Positions 47,550 to 56,590 of a stretch of 64,000 nucleotides of DNA are shown in pieces. The stretch lies in assembly GCA_026874595.1 (NCBI GenBank), contig CM049313.1, forward strand, positions 77,492,659 to 77,556,658, given 5' to 3'. Origin of the DNA: Sipunculus nudus (Eukaryota; Annelida; Sipuncula; Golfingiida; Sipunculidae). A model generated the notes under the pieces. It saw nothing but the letters and a program-made list of their open reading frames with translations, made no database searches and was not told the origin of the DNA. How positions within the stretch are numbered: position 1 is the first letter of the stretch; the number at the start of each line of letters is the position of its first letter. The translations under genes and the position numbers were made by a program.

Positions 47550-47757
47550 ATCACAGGGAGGGGGGGGGGGGGGGGGTTTGGGGGGTCAAAACCCTCCCCT
47601 TGCTCTCAACCAACAACTTTTTTTAGACAAATCTTATGCATGACAGGGGGTTTGGGTCGAGACCCCCCCCCCCCCCGCTATTAGCCAACGACCCTTTTTT
47701 TCAGAGAATTTTTATCCATGACACCCTTTGACATCTCCCTGCAAAAGATCCGCACCT
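47550..47757. mobile_element. Decayed relative of the 177-bp MITE
   Basis: Starts near CACAGGGAGG and ends GATCCGCACCTG. It has a G-run (from about 47560) and a C-run (from about 47663), similar in layout to 46634-46810. The ends are less clear. Confidence 0.45.
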
Positions 47758-47766
47758 GAAATGGTA

Positions 47767-48185
47767 GGTTAAATGGTAATTGTGTAGTTAAGGGGATTTT
47801 TATACACGGCTTATATTACCAATTGATAACGCATAATTTCCAAACCTGTTTTGTTCTATAATAAGAAGAAATGTATACTTATATAAGAATAAGGCATTAA
47901 TAGTTTAATAACCATTTATATTTTATATATAATGACACAAATTGCTCAAATATAAAATGAACCAAGACGTTATCATGCAATTACACTAAATTAAAGGTAA
48001 TTGTGCATTTTAGTGGGTTTTTGTAAAAGGCTTATTTTTCCATTTCTTATGCAATATTTCCTAATTTTGTTTATTCTATAATAAGGAGAAATGTAAACTT
48101 ATATTGGACTTAACTTAAAGTGTTTGATAACCAATATATTTTAGATATGAGAAAATTGCTCAAATATAGCTTGTTTTCTTGGCAA
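47767..48185. repeat. Two diverged direct repeats of about 230 bp
   Basis: Segments from about 47775 and 47997 share GGTAATTGTG, GGCTTAT, TTCTATAATAAG.AGAAATGTA, and AAATTGCTCAAATAT in the same order. Confidence 0.7.
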
Positions 48186-48528
48186 TGTCGTCAATGTCAT
48201 GCATAATGTTATGGCGGACGATGAAAATTTGAGCCAATAAATTCTACTTTTGAGACATTTGGTCTCTCAAAAAACACTACCTTTCATTATATAATCCTTA
48301 TTTTTGTAAAATTATACATCTTTTGTTAGACTTGTATATTGCAGTATATTATTACTTATGTTTATAATATGGGTTAAAGATTGTAAAATAAGTCTCTAAA
48401 AAACCGCTAAAATGCACAATTACCAAATTAAAAAAAAAAAATTAGTAAAACCTTCACAAGAAGTCGAAGACACACTCTCTGAGAAACCTGGAACTGAAGA
48501 CATTTTATTTTTAACCCAGACAGCATAC

Positions 48529-48810
48529 CTTACTTCAGGGTTCTGGAGTGGGAGAAGCAGAACTGTATGGATAACCCGAGTTTCACTTTCAGTATCCGGT
48601 CTACTCCACTTTTGACAGTACACCCAAGTGTATTACGCTCTTCGGAATTTTTCCTGTGTTTACTTTTATTCTTGGTATTGTTTGTGAAAGTTTGTTTCAA
48701 CTGGCCTCCTGTTCCCTCCTGCTCACGCAGTCAACTTACAACCAAGCAAACCGCCCCAGGTCACCTGACCCGGAAGTGGAACAAAAAAGTTCTAGTAACC
48801 ATGCAACGCA
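48529..48810 (-). promoter_or_regulatory. Candidate MARCH promoter and non-coding first exon
   Basis: A GC-richer island upstream of the MARCH gene holds an ETS-type CCGGAAGTGG (near 48770-48779), an adjacent CAGGTCACCTG, and GTAACCATGCAAC at 48795-48807, which resembles an RFX X-box. On the minus strand a possible donor TAAG|GTATGC follows at 48529/48528, which could splice to the acceptor at 44364. All of this is motif inference. Confidence 0.3.
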
Positions 48811-49071
48811 ACCTCTTTTTTTTAGGTAAAACATTAATCGTGGATTGATTTCGAAAATTAATTTTATTTTTATGGTATAACCTAATGATTTATACAGGCC
48901 TATTAATTATTGGTAGAAATTGGTTTTAAATCATAATCGAAATAAAAAAGGCCGATGATCGATTATAAATCGATTATTTTTGTTATTATTATATTACCTT
49001 GAAATCTGCTATAAAGCCCTACGTACCTTTACTATGTATAGTAGGTCTACCAAAAATATTGACCCAAGTAA
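48811..49071. other. AT-rich sequence before the Harbinger-like MITE
   Basis: Nothing recognised. Confidence 0.4.
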
Positions 49072-49611
49072 CGCCAAAAAAAGTAAATAAATAAAAGGTA
49101 TGGTATTCAGGCACTTTTTTTTCGGAAATCAGTGATGGCGGACTATATTTTATTTTTTTTTTTTTTACCTTTTTTGTATGTTTCGATAAAAATGTCATAT
49201 GATCAGAGAAACGCATGAAACAATATATTTTAATTTTGCTAAAAAAGGTAAAAGCACAACATAACAAAGGAAATCTTATCGAAATTGTATTACAGAAGCG
49301 GATCCAGGGGAGGAGTCCAGGGGGTCCGGATCCCCCCTTTTTTTACATCCACTGCAAGTTTTTTTAAAGGGTTTTAGACAAATTTAAATTACGGCCTGGA
49401 CCCCCTTTTTCGGACCTAGTGATCTTTTTCATAAGTACTCCTTGGTTGGACACCCCCACCCCCTCCTAAATCATTGATCTACCCCTTTAATTTATATTCT
49501 TGAAAGATGAAAAAAAAACAAAATGAAATTTTTTTATGCGGGGTGGGGGGGGGGGGGGGGTTAAAATGACGTAGGCGATGCCTGAGAGCCAAACCTTTTT
49601 TTTTTTTGGCC
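49072..49611. mobile_element. Harbinger-like MITE (copy 1) carrying a nested MITE
   Basis: The ends are CGCCAAAA...GGTATGG.ATTCAGGCAC and GTGCCTGAG-like GATGCCTGAGAGCC...GGCC. TAA flanks both sides (49069-49071, 49612-49614). It matches 59488-59825 end to end, except for about 200 inserted bases at 49296-49490 that resemble the CAG...GGATC MITE family. TAA/TTA duplications and a GGCC start are typical of PIF/Harbinger. Confidence 0.75.
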
Positions 49612-51428
49612 TAAAGAGTGTGACATGTAGGCCAACATTGGCATTCCTGATGAAACCATCAATCCAACCGCATCTAAGGTCGACTTGCCGTCGGACGATT
49701 GTTGGCTGTACAAGGTTCGTTTTGATGCTGCTCGTTAAGCATACTTTGTATTCGTATATATCTGATAGGATTTATTAGATTCTCTGCATTTTTGATGGAA
49801 AACGATCAATCATCTATTTAATCGAATAATCGGAACTCCACTAATATTTTCCGATAAAAAATAAAGCGTATTTGCTTCTAGTCCTGAAAAATATCGGCGC
49901 ATTTATGTATTGAAACAAATGTATTTTTAAATCAAAGCCCGGGGGGGGGGGGGACGGGGGGATGGGGCATATAAGTGTAATATAAATTGCAGTATGACAA
50001 TATAATATAATAATAACTGGAGACAATTCTTTCGTACCAGCATTTTGGAGTAAAATGTAAATTTTGATTTATTTAAATAAATTCTAACATTTAGTTATTA
50101 TCTGGAAGTTAGTTATTCGTATAAAAGTCAATTTATGAACAGTCTTTATAGGCCTAGTGTGAAATCCCTAAATTTATATAGATGACTATATTAGCGGTTG
50201 CATGTAGGCCTATATATTAAAATTTATTAGAGGGATGGGTAGACGATCCAACTGACATATATGCGCCCCCCCTCCCCTACTCAAACACACACACACACAC
50301 GTTATGATCGCGTCTCTTCAATGAAATAGACGCCTTTAGTTTAGGCTATGGCCAAAAAGGGTCATTTTCCTTATTTTTCCATAAATATATCTATGGAGAC
50401 ATTTCAGTTTTCAAGGGGCTATCGCAGCGCCATCTGTCGGTAACTTCGACTGTGTATCAAGACAGAAAGCAGGTTATTATTCTGTATCAAGGTACGTGAC
50501 GTGGCTTTTTCCCACCGCAAACAATGCAAGAACAGGAATAACAGTTCCGGATGTCATGAGGTTTCCCCAGTTTGTCGTAAGTTAAGAAACCTAAGTACTT
50601 TCAAATGCCGAAACAAAACATGTACACAGTACATGTACTTTTGCGTATTGGCGATTTACCTTTCTAGATATACAATGGAACTTTAAAAATGTGTACTAAC
50701 AATGAATAAAACGGGCTAAAATATCGCAGAACAAAATAAAAATGTTCTTATTATGTGATATTATTTAATTTTTGGGTCCCATGGAGTCAAAAATGTACAA
50801 TAATTTTCAGTTGTTCCCAGAGCATTAACACAATTTAATTCTTTTAATCAAATATATGGGATAAGAAGGGTTTGAAATAAACGTTTGTTTTATCTGTTGC
50901 TTATTAATATACAAATTATCTTCAGGTTTTTATTTCTATGGCTTGTGCAAAAAAATCTCACTTATTAATGTTAAAATAGGTTTGCCAGTCTTTTTTACAC
51001 AGTTATCTGTTGTATTTTAGATGATAAGACTAGACTGTTAGAACAAGTGCACAATAAATGGACAGGCAGGATAAGCTAGTAATAATAAAATAGGTGAAAA
51101 AAGAGAGACAGAGCTTAAGCCAGGGTAGGTTCACCAAGAAACCTTTGTTTAACCAAAATGAACTAAAGGTGGAAGATAATGTTCAACGTGGAAAGAGGTG
51201 ACATATCAATAAAAGTACATTTGTTTCTACGTTATTCGCTAGATGTCTCTGTGCATCAATGCGGTTCATGACAACGTGCGACCATCCATGACGTTCCAAT
51301 TCACGTCTGAGCAGCAGACCAGAACTGGGATGCTTGTATATATCTTCCGGTAAATGGTCGACAGCCTTACTGAAAACAACTTTCTAAGCGGAGTATCTGC
51401 TGCTGTCTGAACCTTTTTCTCAGCGTGA
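49612..51428. other. Intergenic region upstream of the heparanase-like gene
   Basis: Contains a G-run near 49939-49953, a (CA)n run near 50284-50300 and otherwise unremarkable AT-rich sequence. A promoter for the gene at 51429 is expected in the last few hundred bases, but no decisive motif was seen. Confidence 0.45.
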
Positions 51429-52946
51429 ATGACAAACTACCGACAGAGAATGGGTAATTTTAGATCTTATATTCATCAATATTGCATTTGGTGCGTTCTC
51501 TTGGCGAATTCCATGATTTGCTTGGCACAGGTTAGGGTAAAGGTCACAGTTAATACATCGCGGACCACATTTGTGACAAACAAACGCTTCCTGAGTCTTG
51601 GAATGGATTCCAACCTGGTGAGGAAACACTGGTTGACATTTAATTTCAAGTCGCACCGGGTAGCTACACTTGCTAAAGCTTTGGCACCGGCATATCTTCG
51701 CTTCTCGGGCACAGATGCAGATCGACTAGTCTTCCAATCATCGGAGGCAGAGAGACATACCAGGAATGGTCTGTTTCCAACCTCCAGGTTCAACATGACC
51801 ACAGCTGACTGGGACAAGCTGTATATGATCTCCGAAAGTGTTGGTTGGCGACTTGTGTTTGGATTTAACGCCCAGTTAAGGAATGGCTCCGGATGGAACC
51901 CTGGCAACGCGGAGTCTTTGCTGGAATATTCAGTCAAAAAGGGTTATACAAATAACTTAGACTTCGAACTTGGTAACGAACCGAGCGCTTACACCAAAAA
52001 GCCGAAATTCATTCCGGTGCCCGCTGAACAACTGGGAAAAGATTTCCATGCTCTACGTAATATACTCAGCGGACCCAAATACGGAAAATATTTTGGAAAA
52101 TCACTTCTGGTTGGACCTGATATTAATATTTTAAATTACAAATACCTTGAGAAATATTTAACCACGACAAGTGACGTAATCAATGCAGTGACTTTCCATC
52201 ATTATTACGGACCATTATTCACGGTAAAAGATTTCACAAGCATAGAGAAGTTGGATTCTTACAAAACGCGACTAGAGCCAATCCAACATGTTGTTAGGAA
52301 CAGTCCAAACCCAAATCTCTCGATGTGGAACGGGGAGTCCAGCTCAACCGGACACCCACCAGGGTCATATATAAGTATGAGTTACGTGGCCGGCTTTATG
52401 TTTCTGGATAAACTTGGATTGTCTGCACAGCTAGGAGTTGATGTCGTCATATGTAACACATTCTACGGTTTCTGGATCGCTCTTATAGACCAACAGCTCA
52501 TGCCTACCCCAAGGTACTGGATAGCGTTGCTGTTTAAACGACTCGTTGGGCAAAAGGTGCTACAGGTTGACAGTAATTTTGATTACAGAATGCCTAATTT
52601 GACAAAAGGTGGAGTGCGTATTTATGCTCACTGTGTATCGTCTTCGGCAGGATATCCAGAAGGTGCTGTTGTTCTTTATGGCATGAACTTACTACATGAT
52701 AACGTTACTTTGGATTTGGGCCGGGATCTTCATATGCATCAATTTCTTCTGACCTCAGATAAATGGGGCGGCATAACCTCAAACTTCCTGTTGCTGAATG
52801 GCAAGGTCGTCGTGATGGAACACGATCTGAAACTGCCGAATCTACCCCCACGTGACCTTGGCAAAAGAAACAAATTGAATCTTCCACCAAAATCACTTTT
52901 CTTTGTGGTACTACTTGATTATGACGTAAACGTGTGCCTTCAGTGA
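51429..52946 (+). CDS. Heparanase-like GH79 endo-beta-glucuronidase, single exon
   Basis: A 505-residue ORF with an in-frame TGA immediately before the first ATG. Met1 or Met8 both lead into a hydrophobic signal peptide (about 16-34, CIWCVLLANSMICLAQ). The (beta/alpha)8 fold of heparanases is recognisable: YLRFSGTDAD (89-98), VFGFNAQLR, FELGNEPSAY with acid/base Glu184, TFHHYYGP (255-262), and MWNGESSSTG with nucleophile Glu303. Then come GFMFLDKLGLSAQLGVDVV and a C-terminal beta domain. Both catalytic Glu are kept. Vertebrate heparanase is about 543 residues and loses an internal linker; here the linker region (about 100-125) is much shorter. The enzyme family cleaves heparan sulfate in matrix and lysosomes. 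The absence of introns is unusual for the vertebrate gene. Confidence 0.93.
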   Translation: MTNYRQRMGNFRSYIHQYCIWCVLLANSMICLAQVRVKVTVNTSRTTFVTNKRFLSLGMDSNLVRKHWLTFNFKSHRVATLAKALAPAYLRFSGTDADRLVFQSSEAERHTRNGLFPTSRFNMTTADWDKLYMISESVGWRLVFGFNAQLRNGSGWNPGNAESLLEYSVKKGYTNNLDFELGNEPSAYTKKPKFIPVPAEQLGKDFHALRNILSGPKYGKYFGKSLLVGPDINILNYKYLEKYLTTTSDVINAVTFHHYYGPLFTVKDFTSIEKLDSYKTRLEPIQHVVRNSPNPNLSMWNGESSSTGHPPGSYISMSYVAGFMFLDKLGLSAQLGVDVVICNTFYGFWIALIDQQLMPTPRYWIALLFKRLVGQKVLQVDSNFDYRMPNLTKGGVRIYAHCVSSSAGYPEGAVVLYGMNLLHDNVTLDLGRDLHMHQFLLTSDKWGGITSNFLLLNGKVVVMEHDLKLPNLPPRDLGKRNKLNLPPKSLFFVVLLDYDVNVCLQ

Positions 52947-53936
52947 ACCTAAGATTGGGATGAAAAATGAACAGTTGCATGCAAACAAGTGGCTATATAT
53001 ATTTCAGTGGACATGCGAGTGGTTACGATGTATCCATTGGTAAATACTTATCAAATTCCTCTCGATCATTTTGTCGCAATTACTTACATTAAAATCGTAT
53101 GTAGAAAATAGAACGATCGACGTGCTTATGAAAACATTCTTTAAATTTCTACAATTTTTCGCACATGTAGGCTTTTCAAACGTTCGCATGTAATTTGTCT
53201 TACTCTATTAATTTCCCGCGCATCAGCTAAGATAAAGACTGCATTTGTAAGCATAATATGGCTTGCAAGTAAACAGTTGGCAGGATCAATTTTAAAACTG
53301 CATATTGTATCCCTGTACGTGTGTCTGTGGTGTGTTATATCGTTCACCTATGAAATATGGTGTTCCATTTGAATCTTATAATATTGTAAATATGTGTGTT
53401 ATGCATTGGTCTTTAGGAAATACATCCATTTTTCTCTTAATGCACACTTTAATATCGTTTGTCAATCTTACGAAGATATGATTCGCCTACGGCAGATTTG
53501 AAACAAGTGACCCAGGGGTTTCTTTGGGTGATATTTTGTCCGGAATCGAACCAGCGACCTTCACCTTTTAAATTGTGTTTCTCCTGTGTTTCTTCTTTCA
53601 CGTTACTTATCCCTGTATGAGAGTTTTCGCGCATGCGCAAGTTTGGACCTCTGGTGACGCAGTTTTATAATGGTAAACAGACACCGCGAACCCAGAATTA
53701 TAATTATGTATAAAACAGGTGAAGTAGAGATAGTAAATCCGTGTGCTGGATGTTTTTTTTTTTTTTTTCTTACCGGGAAACTTTATTCAGCAAAGACGAA
53801 CAAATGGTGTGAGACAATGCACATATTATTGCAAATGGTTATGTACCTTTAATCAAAATCTGCATAAAAAATTACTACGAATATATCTGTATAAAACGCA
53901 ATCTTAAAGAATTACCATGGTTTACATAGATCTTTA
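52947..53936. other. 3' flank of the heparanase-like gene
   Basis: AT-rich, no gene recognised. ATTAAA near 53088 could serve as a polyadenylation signal. A T-run lies at about 53752-53768. Confidence 0.45.
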
Positions 53937-54589
53937 TACGGTGGCTCGTATAGGACACACATAAAAATTACTTTTATCTCGTTCCCACGCGATAGTTTCT
54001 CGTGGCCACGCAATAATTATCTCGTTCCCATGTGATATAATTATCGCGTGAGAATGAGATAAATTTAGATAGACAATAGAGTAAGACCGACATCTTAAAT
54101 CCTTGAAGCATTTTTCTCTACACTTGATGACTATTTATGATCTGTTATTTGCATGAATATAGAGCGGGCTTAATATGCTGAGACCTGAAATGATGCAACC
54201 GGGACTCATACAACACTTATGGGCCATGTTTGTTCAGACAACGTGTGAGCTCGGAAAGGGAAAGGGGGGGGGGGGGTGTTAGTTCGGGTAAAATATGTGT
54301 CATACTTAATTTTCATCATATGAAATACATAACTGAAATATTATTTTGCAGAAAAAGATGGGAGGGGGAAGAATGAGCATGTCTCATTGCCTACCCCCCT
54401 CTACCCCCCCCCCCCCCCCAAGCCTATAATGAAGTGGCATGACTGACACCTTTCGTTGAAGGCTTCTGCCTTGAGATATAACACAAACCGACACGTTGTT
54501 TTCCCTGTTCGGTATACCCAAGATTATATAATCCTAACCCTAGCCCTTAACTAGGGACCCACGGGTTTCGACGCTCAGCTGCATTTGTC

Positions 54590-55610
54590 CACAAGGATAT
54601 ACGTTTATGAGGTATTCCAAAATATTGGTCCTGTGATCAGTTTGAAGCCTACCTGTCTACCCAAACTGGAGTTATCATCCATAAACTAATTTGTGAATGG
54701 GTGGGCCCTGTGACCTTAACCTTTGACCTTACAACCCCAAAATCAAAAGGAAACTTCCCCTACTGGCAGGTGCACCATATGTTGATGATGGAAGGATTGA
54801 GATGAAAAGTTTGGCTTAAAATGCATCCACAATCTTTCTAAAGTAGTGGGTCCTGTGACCTTGACCTTTGATCTCATGACCCCAGAATCAACAGTTCTTT
54901 CATCAGTGGTGGGCCATATATAAGTCAAGTTTGCAACCAATGTTTCAAACTAAACTGGGGTTATCATCTTGAAACTAATATGTGGATTGATGGCCACCAT
55001 GACCTTGACCTTGTGACCCCAAAATCCATATGTTACTTCCACTACTGGCAGGTAAGCAACATCTGAAAGTCAGAATGTTTGGGACAGAAATTTTGGCTAA
55101 AAATACATCAACAATATTTTTAAAGAAGTGAGTCCTGTGACCTTGACCTTTGGCCTTATGCCCCCAAAATCAAAAGGGTTCTTACATTTATTGTGGGTCA
55201 TATATAAGTTAAAATTGAAACCAATATGTCAATCCAAACTGGAGTTATCATCCAGAAACAAATATGTGAACAGATGGGCCCCTGTGACGATGACCTTTGA
55301 CCTTGTGACCCCCAAATCAATCAGTTTCTTCCCCTATTGGCAGCTTAGCTATATGTGCTAGATGGAAGGTTTGGATGAAAAGTTTGGCTTAAAATGCATC
55401 AACAATATTTCTAAATAAGTGGGTACTATGACCTTGACCTTTGACCTCACGACCCCAAAATTGAACAGAATCTTCCTCTATTGGCAGGTTAGCAATATCT
55501 TGAAGGTGGAAGGTTTGGGATGAAAAGTTTGGCTTAAAATGCAGGAATAATCTTTTAAAAAAGAGACCTTGACCTCTGACCTCATGACCCAAAAATCATA
55601 TAGGTCCTTG
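54590..55610. repeat. ~145-bp tandem repeat with CCTTGACCTTTGACC core
   Basis: Seven units with core near 54710, 54853, 54989, 55135, 55283, 55428 and 55563. Shared order: TGTGACCTTGACCTTTGACC, CATGACCCCAAAATCA, CTACTGGCAGG or GTGGGCCATATA, then AAACTGGAGTTATCAT or GGATGAAAAGTTTGGCTTAA. Confidence 0.85.
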
Positions 55611-55699
55611 CTTTAGTGGTGGGCAATATGTAATTCAAGTTTGAAATCCATGTGTCAATACAACCTGGAGTTATCATTTGGAAACAAATTTGTGTGGAT

Positions 55700-55712
55700 G
55701 GATGGATGGATG

Positions 55713-55756
<44 letters not shown>

Positions 55757-55757
55757 G
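55700..55757. repeat. (GGAT)n/(GACA)n microsatellite
   Basis: GGATGGATGGATGGAT passes into repeated CAGA/GACA units. Confidence 0.95.
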
Positions 55758-55894
55758 GGTGATAACTATATTGCATCCACTTGTGATCAATACACACACC
55801 AGGTTTTGGGACATGAGATGTAATTACAGCTGAGAAACTGACATGATTGTTGTCATTTTATAGTAAAAAAATAAAAAAATATTCGTTAAAATAA

Positions 55895-56245
55895 CAAAAA
55901 ATACAGGTGACGCCACCACTTTTCGGGACTGACGAAACTAGTCATGGTCAATATTCAAGGCAAGATTCATGACGATCCAAGCATTAATTAACAAGATATT
56001 GGAGGTTTTGTATTATATTTTTTAATATTCTGGGGGGTACTTTCAAACCCCATAGCTCGGAGGATATAGGTCGCGGTTACCTAATTTCAGGTTTCCAAGG
56101 AGATTTTTATTGACCTCCCTGGATATTCACCTAGAAGTTTCTAGGTCCAGCAGTTACGATTTGTGCCCTGCTAACGGACGGCCGGACGGACAAAGCGCCA
56201 TTCCTATACCTCAGTTGACTTACAGTCAGCTGAGCTAAAAAATAA
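55895..56245. repeat. Dispersed bivalve-type module with terminal hairpin
   Basis: Starts CAGGTGACGCCACCAC, then CTGGGGGGTACTTTC, CATAGCTCGGAGGATATAGG, GTTTCCAAGGAGATTTTTAT, GATTTGTGCCCTGCTAACGG and GGCCGGACGGAC. It ends in an imperfect stem CTCAGTTGACT / AGTCAGCTGAG (about 56208-56237) and an A-run. This is the most complete single copy in the window. Confidence 0.75.
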
Positions 56246-56590
56246 AATTTTTTCTGAAAAGCTAAAGTGCAAACAAATGTTTCAGTTTAATCATATGTTT
56301 GGTACACAAGGGTTGATATCACCCTTACCCTAAAAAAAAACTTAATACACTTTTCCATGAACAAATAAAAATGGGCAAGTTGAACCACGCAATGAAATGT
56401 TGAACCAACGCAATGAAAACCCTGAAAATTTAACTCGCAGTATTCTGCGCAAAAGCACATACGACATATAATTATCTCGCGGCCACGAGATACTATCGCG
56501 TGGGAACGAGATAATGATCCCGCGGCCACGAGATACTATCGCGTGGGAGCGAGATAAAAAAAATCTGGGTGTCCTATACGAGCCACCGTA

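Larger units (their letters stand above)
53939..56588. mobile_element. 2.65-kb DNA transposon with inverted ends
   Basis: CGGTGGCTCGTATAGGACAC at 53939 is inverted, ending at 56588, with TA on both outer sides. Just inside each end are short repeated palindrome-rich motifs, such as ATCTCGTTCCCACGCGATA on the left and TATCGCGTGGGAACGAGAT on the right, together giving roughly 100-bp imperfect TIRs. The interior has no transposase. It carries a ~145-bp tandem repeat (54590-55610), a (GACA)n tract and a copy of the bivalve-type module with a terminal hairpin. Confidence 0.75.

Noticed and set aside
51476-51937. 153-codon minus ORF under the heparanase-like gene
   Set aside because: Shadow of the real coding frame on the other strand.
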